Assembly: GCA_037951105.1 (NCBI GenBank)
Contig: JBAMJV010010003.1
Span: forward strand, 28,684 to 92,683
Direction: 5' to 3'
Source: Echinarachnius parma
Lineage: Eukaryota; Echinodermata; Echinoidea; Clypeasteroida; Echinarachniidae
DNA: 64,000 bases
Shown: positions 12,064 to 22,282 of the stretch, piece by piece
How the letters are laid out: each line of letters starts with the position of its first letter
How positions within the stretch are numbered: position 1 is the stretch's first letter
Notes under the pieces: model-generated
What the model saw: only the letters and a program-made list of their open reading frames with translations
Told to the model about the DNA's origin: nothing
The model's database searches: none
Made by a program: the position numbers and the translations under genes

Positions 12064-12610
12064 TAACCAAATTAGGCATTCCTAATTCTTTTAAATCCAA
12101 ACATATGAGAACTGAACAGAAATAAATTAATTTAATGAAAGTGAGCAAAGAAAATAGGCTTATGATTCTACCTGAGAACTCTAAATTGCTTTACTGTGTG
12201 CTAACTCGCACTGAGCTAGAATGCATTTCATATTGGTACTTTCCTGAACCCTTCTAGCATGTATTGAGGAGGAATATTTGAAGGAGTGCTATATGTAGCT
12301 CAGGGGTTAGAGACTTAGAGCATGACCTCGCAAAAAATTGATGTCTCTAGTCATTTTATTTGGTGAAATTTGAACATTTGCAGTGATAAAGAATTAAAAT
12401 GATGCAAGAAAAATTATCTTTCCAGAATCTAATTGTCTAACCCTCAGGTTCATTTCTTATCTATTCTGAATCTATATTATAGATTTCTAATTTCCTCATG
12501 GTCAAGTAAAAAGAAAATGATAAAATCGCTCCATAACTCCACAAAATTGATTGAATCACTTTCATTGTATGCAAAACATAAATAGATGTATATTTTGTTT
12601 GTGAACATTG
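12064..12610. other. No gene seen between two pogo-like MITEs
   Basis: Non-coding AT-rich DNA. The open frame on the minus strand across 12,461-12,742 overlaps the next MITE and is not convincing as a gene. Confidence 0.45.
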
Positions 12611-12620
12611 ATTATTACTA

Positions 12621-12770
12621 CAGTGGAACCTCTTTATAACGAGACCTGTTATCACATAAGTTACCTGATATAGTGAGGTAATAGCTTTTGTTAAGCCCAA
12701 GGCTATCTGATATAAAGAGCTTAAATTAAATGGACCTATCATGCTCGTTATAACAATTAAGGTTTCACTT
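12621..12770. mobile_element. pogo/Tigger-like MITE, TA target site
   Basis: Starts after TA with CAGTGGAACCTCTTTATAAC and ends with the inverse (GTTATAACAATTAAGG, then TTTCACTTTA). About 150 bp, same family as 11,883-12,063. Confidence 0.8.
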
Positions 12771-13186
12771 TAAATACAGATTGGTACAAGATCTTAGTTA
12801 GCGGACTGATGAAATGGCTGTTAGAACCTTTTGTTATTTCAAGATCTGAATTATAAAAATGCTCCCCAAACATGTATTTTCTGTAGTATTATTATGGTCT
12901 GCAACCCAGACTAGTTGCAGTCTAGACAAGTCTAGATTTGCCTAACTGTGAATGTAGGTCAAACAATGACCTGTTGTTGTACTTGTAAACAACATAAATT
13001 ATGTAGACTGCATTGTACATGTGATATGCATGGGGTGCATGCATAGCTATAGGCATGCACTTCCTGTATACATACAACCAGCTTGTATAACCAGTGTTTA
13101 CATAACAAGCTGATTTTCATTCCATCATGTGTGAGCTGCTTATATATATATACTCTCCCAATGAGTTCAATAAACGATGCATATGC
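12771..13186. other. No gene recognised
   Basis: AT-rich non-coding DNA leading into the CCATGGTACT array. A small (TA)n run lies near 13,141-13,150. Confidence 0.45.
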
Positions 13187-13456
13187 ATACTACCATGGTA
13201 CTGTACCGTGGTACTACCATGGTAGTGTACCGTGGTACTGTACCGTGGTACTACCATGGTACTGTACCGTAGTACTGCCATGGTACTGTACCATGGTACT
13301 ATACCGTGGTACTGTACCGTGGTACTACCATGGTTCTGTACCATGGTACTGTACCGTGGTAATGTACCATGGTACTGTACCGTGGTACTATCATGGTAGT
13401 GTACCGTGGTACTACCATGGTACTGTACCGTGGTACTGAACTGTACCGTGGTATTA
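13187..13456. repeat. Palindromic CCATGGTACT / CCGTGGTACT array (left)
   Basis: About 27 decamer-like units alternating CCATGGTACT, CCGTGGTACT and TGTACCGTGG. The unit is almost self-complementary, so both strands look alike and stable cruciforms or hairpins are possible. Tyr/His/Gly-rich frames on both strands (YHGTVPWY-like) are artefacts of the repeat. Confidence 0.95.
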
Positions 13457-14812
13457 CCCACCGATCTATACCACTGGATACAGCAACAGCGCCCCCATCA
13501 TGAAGCCAGCGACAGTGTCCGAAATATCTAAAAGTACTCCACCAAAATAAAGTGCTCCATTCACTTGTGTGTTATATCTGTCATTTTCGAGGACTCAAAA
13601 CGCAATATTCTGGCATCGTGAGTTTTATTTGATGGAATGAAAAGGAAGTTTGATTACTGCAGAAGAGCCCTATATTGGTGAGTAAATGTATTAGGTCTGA
13701 CAAAAAGCAATATTTGTGTGATTTATTCACTTGTGTCTTTACGTTTTACATGTGCCCCACATACTATTAATTGTGTCATGTCTTCAAGCACCTGGGCAAT
13801 TTAGTGGCGAATCACGCAGTTTTCGTCACTTGTGTGGTAAACAATTTACATTACATGACATTTGGGTAATTCATAAGGTTTTAACTCTTGTTTCTTCCTA
13901 TTTAAGCTCTCATGAATCAATTCTCTTATTTGTCGCATGTTTTACAATAAATTGTAGCATTTGGTGTTATTTTGTATCAATTAATAAATTATTTCACAAT
14001 CTGTTAACGGTATTCCGTCTTGCATATCTGATTTCGGTCACGTTTGCGAAAACTGGCTTCACGGCAATATCAATTCTTTATATTGTTGACTGCATGGTCT
14101 ATGCTTTATAAACTTACTTTCTTAATTGAATGCCAAAATTGGGCTATCCAGTGACCGAAAATTAGAGCGCAAAGGCCAAGTTAACTTTCCAAACACAAGA
14201 ATTTGATTCTTTAAATAAAAAATGCAATTAATGTATACAATAATACATGTACAGATGTATGTATTGTATGTCAAATGATTAAATTAAAGCTTACTACAGT
14301 TCTATTAGTAGTAGCCATATATAGCTCATTATGCATCTATCAATGAAAATGTGGCTAAATCTAATTTTAAGATTTTTAAATCATAGTTTGGTATTGATAG
14401 TTTGGTCTATAAATCCTGAAATTAAATACACATTTTGTCAAAAGTGCTCAGCTTACTTGTCCTTTTCCTTGCTGGCCTTGCATGTAAAACTAAACATCTG
14501 ATCTGTTCTTTTCTATCTTACTTAGATTCCTGATGAGATGCCTCTTCTCACTAGCCATCGACTGCATTCTTGGATGGATACAGCAGCAGCGCCCTATCTA
14601 TTTGACTTGAAGCCAGGCAGCAGCATGTGCAATTGTGTACCTTTTCATGGCGTGTCATAGATGTATAACGTAACATTCATCAAGCCAGCTAATGGCAACA
14701 GGGTAATGAAAAATGATTTTAAAAAGTCTCCTTAATTGAATGGAGACATTTATATATAGATAATAGTAATAGTTGAACTCGTGCCCAATAATGGTATAGA
14801 TCGGTGGTATTA
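13457..14812. mobile_element. Unique core between inverted 15-bp ends and palindromic arrays
   Basis: CACCGATCTATACCA at 13,459-13,473 and its exact reverse complement at 14,792-14,806 bracket ~1.3 kb of AT-rich DNA, and on the outside each abuts a CCATGGTACT-type array. The phrase GGATACAGCARCAGCGCCC occurs near both ends (13,476 and 14,574) in the same orientation. The unit 13,187-15,270 therefore looks like a composite mobile element whose ends are short tandem repeats. No transposase was recognised; a 126-codon frame at 13,731-14,111 has hydrophobic content but no known domain. Confidence 0.6.
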
Positions 14813-15275
14813 CCATGGTACTGTACCATGGTACTGCTGCAGTATGGTACTGTACCATGGTAGTACCATGGTACTACTGCGGTATAGTACCATGGTTTTG
14901 TACTGTGGTACTTCCATGGTACTGTACTGTGGTAATTATACCATGGTATTACTGTGGTATGGTAGTACCATAGTACTGTACCGTGGTACTACCATAGTTC
15001 TACTATTGTATTACTATGGTACTTGTGTACTATGAGTACCATGGCTATACTGTTGATACTACAATACCATGGTAATACTATTGTACTGTACCATAGTACT
15101 AATTAGGCTGTATTTATATTGTAATATCCATTTGGGACCCTTATGGTAATACCATGGTTATACCGTGGTAATACCATGGTAAACCATGGTACAGAACCTG
15201 GGCCAATATACCGTGTCGCCATGGTATTGTACCGTAGCATGGTACTACCATGGTACTACCATGGTATTTTTTTCA
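14813..15275. repeat. Palindromic CCATGGTACT array (right), more degenerate
   Basis: Same decamer motif as the left array, with more substitutions and interruptions (for example an insertion around 15,100-15,140). It ends at CCATGGTATT near 15,268. Confidence 0.93.
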
Positions 15276-16630
15276 TAAGGGATGACAGAATGCCTCCTTA
15301 ACTGAAACTTATGGTGCGATGTTGGTGGTTTAAACAACCAGCCTTCAATTTACCTCAACATGCATGCAAAGATTACATTTTCAAGCCCTAACCTTCTCAG
15401 GCTAGCTTTAAAAAACATTTCTTTCATAATTATCATCTCTCAACCATTTGCTTTGTCTTTCAAAAAGAGGACATTATCTTTAAATCTATTCAACTCTCTC
15501 TCATTCATTTAATTTGCAGTCCGACAAATTATAATGTATATTACAAACTTTGTCTCGGTGTGTAAATAAATAGATTCATGTAAAAGCCACATGTTTCTCA
15601 ATGAACTGTTTACTTGCATCCATCTACAACTTTCAGCATTGCAAACAAAATAATCTATGAAATATTATAATTAAAGAAAATCTTATTACTTTGGTATCTA
15701 ATATTTATTTCTTATTTTTAGAATGAAGCTAAATGAGAAATTTGTTATTTTTTGGCTCACTGATTGTGGTGATAATGGTTAGTGGATGATGTTGAGTGTC
15801 ATGGTGGAAATCCTGATTGGAGAGCTCTTCTTAACTAACAGGGTTTATGAAGTGTGGCATGATAGTCTTATATTTTCCCCTTCAGGTCAGGATATTTTTT
15901 TTTATCATTGCAAAACATGTCTGTTTTACTATTATGACCCCCTCCTGTTAAATGATTAGTTGAAAGGTGGCTATGATTGATGGTGATTGAAGAAATTGAT
16001 GTAAATTACTTTGTTTTGATAAATATGATGCATAATCTTCAAGCCTGAAGCTGCACTTTAATGGAAGAGGAATAAGAAATGCACATCTATACATCACTGG
16101 AATATTAAAGGCTTGATTCTGGACCAACCCCATCCTTTCCCCAAATGAGAAACAAAATGGAAGTATTTATGTATTATGCCAGTTTCCTTTTACGCTGCCT
16201 TCCTTTTATTTGTTGAGTTCCTGGAGTAAAGATTTACAAAATAATTAGTATAGGCATTAAACCCCCTTTACATCTACAATGCAATCATGACCACATATTC
16301 AATGAAAAATAATAAGGGGGTTCAAATTAATAAGTAAGCCTACACTCCTAAAGAATGGACACCATGTTTATTTTGGCTAATTTCTCCCCACTCATGATCA
16401 TACTGGTTGATGCAGGCAACTATACATACCTTTGGGGTTGGGTAGTCTATTATACCCCCCCCCCCCCCTGTAGCATTATGTAAAGTATGCTAATAAGCAC
16501 TTACATTATAGCGCAAGTCTACCTTTGTAGACTTGTGTGAGTTGCCGTTCTACCTAATAAATACATGCAAGTTGCATGCCTTGTTTTGTGCTCCTAAATC
16601 CACCTCTGTAAAGACTGTTATTTATGTCCC
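15276..16630. other. No gene recognised over 1.35 kb
   Basis: Mostly AT-rich unique DNA, with a C-run at 16,456-16,468. Small frames lack domains or splice context. Confidence 0.45.
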
Positions 16631-16633
16631 GTC

Positions 16634-17180
16634 TATACAGGGTGGCCCAAAAAAAACGGAACGGGGCACTTCCCAAAATAAAGTAACACATGTATTATGT
16701 CCATCGGATAGAGCGTCTTTTCAAATGAACAACGATACCAAGAACAGTCAATTTGGTCGTGTAGTTTTTGTTTTAGGGCCCTGTGAGTGACACCATGTCA
16801 GGTTCTCTTTTTTGTCAATTTGTATTGAGCCAGCGCTTGATGAATTGCACGAACCGCCGTTCATATCGTTGAGCATCGCGCACTATTGTTAGCATGGTTA
16901 GTGTGCACTCAGCCGTGTGCCGAGAGAATGGGCCTGGTCGCTGAATGGTATTACGGGCAAGGAGTGCGGTTAAACTGGCATTGACTAGGTCGAAATCGAC
17001 ATAAATCAGCACCTGACATGGTCTCACTCACTGCGTCCTTAAACAAAAACGACCTGACCAAAATTACTGTTCTTGGTATCGTTTTTCATTGGAAAGGACA
17101 CCCTATCCGATGAACATAAACATTGTGGTATTATATTTTGGGAAGTGCCCCGTTCCGTTTTTTTTGGGCCACCCTGTATA
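16634..17180. mobile_element. Tc1/mariner-type non-autonomous element with ~150-bp inverted repeats
   Basis: The ends are inverted copies beginning TATACAGGGTGGCCCAAAA, with similarity continuing inward for about 150 bp (CGGAACGGGGCACTTCCC; ATCGTTGTTC-like and CCAAGAACAGT blocks). TA at both termini and the ACAGGGTGNCCCA end motif are characteristic of the IS630-Tc1-mariner group. The central ~240 bp differs between arms. No transposase frame survives, so it would need an enzyme supplied in trans. Confidence 0.85.
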
Positions 17181-18437
17181 CAATCACCACCACAAACAAA
17201 AAATGCAATTTGCACATAATTTGAATTTACTTCTTTTTTTTGGGGGGGCAAACCAGATCTAATTTAAATGTAATTAAACCTGGTCAAACGTACTATTACC
17301 CCAAATAAGGCTAAGATATCTAAATAGGGCCTACCCTAGCCTGCCTAGGCTATGTCTAAGCTAGACATTTCTTTTTTTTAACTTGACCAACAAAAACAGG
17401 TATCAAATTCAAGGGAGTAAAAAGTTCCAATAGTCAATACAAGACTCAAAGATTGAGGTGAGATCTCCAAGAACAAGACCCAAGTGACATGATTTGGGTT
17501 GAAATTTACAAACTGGATCTCCTTCATAATGATACAAAGTAGGCCATACATTATAAGGTAGAAATAAAACCACAGCTTTCGTATCAAGACCGAGACGGGA
17601 CCGAGACTGACTGCATGAAAATGAGCTAGCGTCGAGTTAGAGCCGGAGCAGAAGCCATGAATGAGCGGCGGACTCCTAGCCTCGTCTGCCGCCGACCCGA
17701 CCGGCGTAGCTCATTCTCAGACACTGTATCGCGTAGTCACTTGCCGGTCATTATGGAACCGTATACAATGGGCAAGAGGAAGTCGTAAATTTGTTTTAAA
17801 AATAAAGCACATTCAACATAGTCGCCCGCCACAGAGTCAAGATCTAGTTCAAATGATGTTCTACGCTAACGTCAGTTAATTATCCTAAGTCTAAGACAGG
17901 AATGAATAGCATACAAATACAATTCCGGCATTTTGAGAATGCTCGTTGTTGTCGTCTGCTTAATATCTCGATATGTCATCCTCACTCACAAACGGTTTTT
18001 GTACACACAGTTTTGTCGACAAAATTGTTATATCATGAAAATGCCGATGCGGTTTCTTTTAATAAGAATATGATTGGAATGAGCGATTTTGTAAAAATTT
18101 CCCATTATTGATGAAATGTCAAACAAAATTAAATATTTGGTGTCAATCTGTACAAAATCGGACTTCTGGTTGATTTATCAAATCTACAATCTACGGAAAA
18201 ACGTTACTGCCAACCGGGGCGCTCTTCAAAAAGGTCCCAAAAAGTAATTCGCGATTTCTCATAGAACTGCATGTATAACAAAATATGACTTGTCCTTCCT
18301 GAAGACAACACGGTCTCGTGTTTACGCCCTCAACGTTTGTTGATTTTCAGTTTAAAATTACTTTCCTTTAAAATATACGCGTATCGCGCTAATAAAAACA
18401 TGCGCTGATGTATGGCGTATACCAAGGGGGGGGTCAT
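17181..18437. other. Non-coding DNA including an inverted dispersed repeat
   Basis: About 18,105-18,230 is the reverse complement of the repeat at 4.4-4.6 kb. The remaining small frames carry no domain signature. A polypyrimidine/poly-T stretch lies near 17,371. Confidence 0.5.
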
Positions 18438-18768
18438 ACTGCGCGCTAATCTTGGAAACTTTTATGGACTGGCTAACATGGAATTCTGGGATACGTTTAG
18501 TCTAGGATCGAGACCCTCGATCGCATGCTGAACATAGCGCGACCAACGAGAGAGGTCTGCGTAACATCAGTGATCGCTGCTCACGAGGCCTCGGCTGGCA
18601 GCCATCACTGCTGTTGTGCAGATCTCTCTCGTTGGCGGCTATCTATTATGGGTGGTGGGATTATTTTTAGCATGCGATCGAGGGTCTTAGATCATAGACT
18701 ACAAAATACCCAGCATTCCATGTTAGCCAGTCCATGAAGTTTCCCTAACCGGAAAATTAGCGCGCAGT
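18438..18768. mobile_element. 331-bp near-complete palindrome (MITE)
   Basis: ACTGCGCGCTAAT at 18,438-18,450 is mirrored by ATTAGCGCGCAGT at 18,756-18,768. Matching continues inward through GGACTGGCTAACATGGAAT / ATTCCATGTTAGCCAGTCC, CCCTCGATCGCATGCT / AGCATGCGATCGAGGG and CAACGAGAGAG / CTCTCTCGTTG. The element could fold almost entirely into one hairpin. No coding capacity. Confidence 0.88.
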
Positions 18769-18785
18769 GCGTAGATTCTCTTCTA

Positions 18786-18886
18786 GTTATTTATATACTA
18801 CTTCTATGATACCAAACGGGTTGGTTTGTTTATTCATACTTCTATGGCGTATACCTACAATCATAGAAGTAGTATATAAATAACAA
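18786..18886. repeat. Short inverted repeat with 24-bp arms
   Basis: GTTATTTATATACTACTTCT at about 18,786 has its reverse complement (AGAAGTAGTATATAAATAAC) ending near 18,886, with ~50 bp between the arms. It probably marks a tiny MITE. Confidence 0.8.
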
Positions 18887-18984
18887 TGGCTACAACTATG
18901 ACGTAACAATACAAAGGGCGCGCGCATCGCAATTATATAACAATAGTATAGTAAGAAAATTACTGCATCTACTGCAGCAACAGT

Positions 18985-19565
18985 TTCAGGCAACCCTTCT
19001 CACCTGGACTGACTGGCAGTGACATTGAGGCACCTTGTCACGGGAAACAACTATCGGTCCCTTGCGTATGCCCTCAGGTGTGAAGTGTCCAGCATCTCAG
19101 AGATAGTTCCAGAAGTATGCCAGACAATAATGTGCAAGCGTACAAAGATGAGGTGTTTAGCCTACCTGTGACCCCTGAAGCATGGACAGCCGTAGCTAAG
19201 AGCAGAGATGGAACATCCCCCACGCCATTGGGACCCTGGATGGCAAACACTTTGCTATCAAGAAGCCGCACCACACTGGCAGTCTGTACTATATAACAAT
19301 TACAAAGGCTTTTTTCTGATACCAATCCTAGCGATGGTGGATGCAGATTGCAAGTTTGTGTGGATCGAGCTTGGTGGGAAATGACACATGTCAGATGCTC
19401 AGATATTTGGCGACTCTGAGCTATTCAACAGCCTCGAAGAGGAAGCCCTAGGACTCCCCCACCCTGCCCTCTGACTGCAAGCCCTGATGACCACCAAGAC
19501 ATGCCCTTCTCCATCCTGGGGGTGACGCCTTCGCACTCAGGAACTACCTCATGACGCCATGCGGC
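18985..19565 (+). pseudogene. PIF/Harbinger transposase remnant
   Basis: Pieces of a DDE transposase of the PIF/Harbinger superfamily can be followed through several frames. In order: a [23 protein letters not shown] helix-turn-helix patch (from ~19,023), [12 protein letters not shown] (~19,090), a [10 protein letters not shown] segment (~19,170), a [19 protein letters not shown] segment holding a catalytic Asp, FVWIELGG (~19,360), then MSDAQIFGDSELFNSLEEEAL (~19,388) and ALRNYLMTP (~19,535). These normally form one ~350-residue protein that cuts and pastes the transposon. Here at least three frameshifts and several stops interrupt it, and the C-terminal catalytic part is missing. It is fused tail-to-tail with the opposite-strand partner gene, implying an internal deletion. 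Confidence 0.88.
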
Positions 19566-20075
19566 ACTTGTTGCTGCTGCTGCAAATGAGGCCACATTTC
19601 TTGCATCCACCGTCTCAATGTGAGGGATCAAAAAGGAGAACTTCCCCTACACCCACTTCTCTGTGCTGTTCATGTCAGTAATGAAATCTCCTCCTGCCCC
19701 ATTCTTCTTGGCGCGTTTCTTCAGCCGGTCCATCATGGTCCTCATGCTTGTGTACCATGTTTTAAGTTCGCTACAGTAGTATCTATCGTGGCAGCCTGTG
19801 CAGCCCAGAGATCCTCCTTCTGGGTGACATCCTTGAAACCCGCAAGGTGTTTGCTGTAGTGGACCTCATTTCTCATGAGGAACCCAATGATTTCCTCTTT
19901 TTTCTCTTCAGTAAACGCAGTTACTGTTTTCTTTCTCTTGCCTTTCTAGGTGAGGGGTGGTCTCCTCTGCCTCATCTAGTGCCGGCTGTGGCTGGACTGG
20001 TTCAGGCTCAGGGGGTGGGACAGTCTGGCTCTTTCCCTTCTTGCGTCTGGTACCCTCGGGTGACGTCTCTCAAAG
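19560..20075 (-). pseudogene. MADF/Myb-SANT-like partner gene of the Harbinger element, decayed
   Basis: On the minus strand, reading from ~20,075, there is a Lys-rich then Pro/Glu-rich linker (PPPEPEPVQPQPAL), then a MADF/Myb-SANT-like DNA-binding domain: TEEKKEEIIGFLMRNEVHYS (~19,897), KEDLWAAQAATID (~19,815), LKTWYTSMRTMMDRLKKRAK (~19,765), and KFSFLIPHIETVDARNVAS (~19,635). Harbinger elements characteristically carry such a second protein, which helps the transposase reach DNA and the nucleus. A frameshift after the TTVAN segment and an in-frame stop before GKFSF show that it is dead. Its 3' end touches the transposase remnant, a convergent layout. Confidence 0.82.
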
Positions 20076-20099
20076 GCTCAACAAATTTATAGCAAAAGC

Positions 20100-20960
20100 A
20101 AAGTTGACATTAAATATGTGCTCTCTTCAAGTGTAAATCGCTGAATAAAGCGCATTCAATATTGTCCGGTATAAATATGGGCGTGAGAACTCGTAACAGA
20201 TCGTGAACGTCCTTGAAAAGGCGTGACTTCTCGTATCTACTCGCATTTACTCGCATCTACTCGTATCAACTCGTATTTGATCGTTAGTCATTCGTGTCAG
20301 GTCGTGAGCAATGGTACCCGACAGAGCGTCACAGATCGTGGGAGATCGCAGCACATCTCAACAGAGCGTGGTGTTTGTCTTGTGCAAGATTGATCCCGAT
20401 CAGTACGATTTGGAAGCACGATTAGGTGCGCTTTGTTCCGATCCAATACGTTACGATGCGATGATGACGATTGGTAATTAATCGTGTTGATCGTAGAATT
20501 TGTTTGAACCGTTCAAACACTTCCTGCGATCCACACGATTGCCACGACTGACCTTACGATCTGATAATATATGATAGGATCACTACGATTACGCCACGAT
20601 CAGCTACGAATGGCTAATCGTGGCGTTCGTAACGGATCGCTCGACAGTGGGGAACGCCGCATACTGCAAGCGTAGTGAGATGGTGTGGGATCGTACGATT
20701 TCTGCGTAATTCTGGATGGAAGCGTACCGCGCTCTGACTGCGTTCTTGTGGCATTCGTAACGATGCTTACATTATGCGTAGAACATGTGTAGGGAACTCG
20801 CCAGATGGTTTGGTACTTTGTGTACCGCTTCGATGTTTCTGTCCTGTCAGTTCGTACCGCATTCGTTCTGCATTCGTGGTTCTATTCGCGCCCAAAATCG
20901 GATACAAATCAAGTGTGGTCGGACATTTTTTGTTTTTGCACTATATTTCCCCTTTATGGT
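20100..20960. repeat. Dense TCGTA/ACGAT motif region
   Basis: From about 20,185 to 20,880 the words CTCGTA, ATCGTG, TCGTAT, ACGATT and CATTCGTA recur every 7-15 bases (for example ACTCGTAT, ACTCGCATTT, ACTCGTATC in 20,235-20,280). The CpG density is far above the surroundings. It probably represents the terminal region of the adjoining Harbinger element or a separate degenerate array. No open gene was supported; the plus frames at 20,774-21,063 run into a G-tract. Confidence 0.55.
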
Positions 20961-21390
20961 TTGTTTTACTCAGGGCAAGGTTTGTCGGGGGGGGGGGGGG
21001 GGGGGGTGGGGTATGTTTAAATTGTATGCTCTTTTAAATGTGCCGGAACATGTTATCTTTTGATACCTTATTTGCATCCTTTTTGTATCTATTAGTAGCT
21101 AAAAATGAAATTCACATCGCAAGTTTCAACAATTGCTTTTTACTTGCTCATTGATTACTATGGAATGCTGATTAAATATCAATACATTAATAACTTTACA
21201 TATATCTTAAAAGTTTCTAGGCATTAACTGATTAAATTAATGAAAACATTCGAATATTGATATGCATCATTTTAAAGTTAAAGTGATGCAACAGTATTAT
21301 GTTATGTAAAAGTTAAACGACAGTAAACTACAGTAAACTGTCGTTTAACGTTCAAATAATGTCAAGAAACCTATCTTATCAATATTAATT
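20961..21390. other. G-run and AT-rich DNA with a small hairpin
   Basis: A G-run at 20,988-21,006, then AT-rich DNA. A hairpin with arms TTAAACGACAGT / ACTGTCGTTTAA lies at 21,313-21,348. No gene seen. Confidence 0.5.
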
Positions 21391-21915
21391 TTAAAGGGAA
21401 AGCTGAGTTGTTGGTATAGAGGGCGCTACACAAAATAAATTGTTTGTGAGATAATGAAAAACTGGTTGTCAAATTTAAAAGAGCATACAATTGTAATGAT
21501 AGAATAAACTTTATTTGACCTAAATCGGTTCAGAATTGGCTGGAATATCCATAAACATAATAATTTGAAACAAATGTGTCAGGGGCCCCACAATTATTCA
21601 ACAATTTTGAACCAGCCGTTAATTTTTTGGTAAATGCTTCCTCTTTTCAAAAATGTATAGAAGAGGTTTTTAGATAGTTGTTCATTATTTCTCTATCTAA
21701 TCACTATTTCAACAGACTGTTTAGAGAGCTCCCTTTTGAGTTTGAACGGCTCTTTTTGAATGATAACAGGCTTTTAACTTAGTAATTTGTAATATTTTGT
21801 TCCTTTCGAGGATGGTGGAGTTATAAATATTAGTTTGTAATGTAATGATGCAGGTTTTGCTTACTAAAATTTAGTTTGACAAAAACTCTTTGCCAGAACA
21901 CAACTATCCCTTTAA
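21391..21915. mobile_element. TTAA MITE family A, full-length copy
   Basis: Starts TTAAAGGGAAAGCTGAGTT and ends AACTATCCCTTTAA. The interior includes the family marks GAGGGCGCT, TGTGAGATAATGAAAAACTG, GGGGCCCC-like text and CTCTTTTTGAATGATAACAG shared with copies at 37.7, 51.3 and 60.7 kb. 525 bp, non-coding, TTAA at both ends as for piggyBac-type targets. It lies just downstream of an Ig exon, within the presumed next intron of the Tie-like gene. Confidence 0.85.
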
Positions 21916-22006
21916 CCACGTCATATGACCTATACAATTTTAAATCAAAACGTATGGTGCTGAAAGGGGTTTGTCATGCGTGTAGCATACACATTATATG
22001 GCCTAC

Positions 22007-22282
22007 CTTTGACAATAAGCCTGTAAAGACCACCTCGACTTGCTGATATATCGTTGTAGTAGTGGATTTCATAGATTCCTGCATCAGAGCTTTGGATTGG
22101 GTCGGAGAATGTGAAATCAAGAGAGCCTTTAGCTGAATCAATGAAATAACTTCCATCTTTCCTCCATCTGATGTCGCTGTCATTATGTGTAGAATAAGCG
22201 TCCTTCAACATGGTGATGACTACTCCTATGTCACCAACATTGACGGTCCTGGTGAAGACGTTGTCATTGGGAGTAAGCTTAG
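22007..22282 (-). CDS. Tie-like receptor, exon 3: Cys-less Ig-type domain
   Basis: A 276-nt minus-strand exon bounded by an acceptor (ACATCCACAG before 22,282) and a donor (AAAG then GTAGGC at 22,006), phase 1 at both sides. It encodes 92 residues beginning KLTPNDNVFTRTVNVGD and ending GGLYRLIVKG, with an Ig-type IRWRKDGS strand and a DAGIYEIHYYND F-strand. There is no Cys pair. Vertebrate Tie1/Tie2 has the same arrangement: a Cys-less Ig domain with a DAGVYSARYIGG strand and a TRLIVRR end, followed by EGF repeats. The protein would be a cell-surface receptor for angiopoietin-like ligands. The codon GCT spanning the preceding intron joins cleanly. EGF, FN3 and kinase exons should follow at lower coordinates but were not recognised. 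Confidence 0.85.

Noticed and set aside
13083..13461. Tyr/His/Gly-rich frames on both strands
   Set aside because: Translation of the palindromic CCATGGTACT array; both strands give near-identical peptides.
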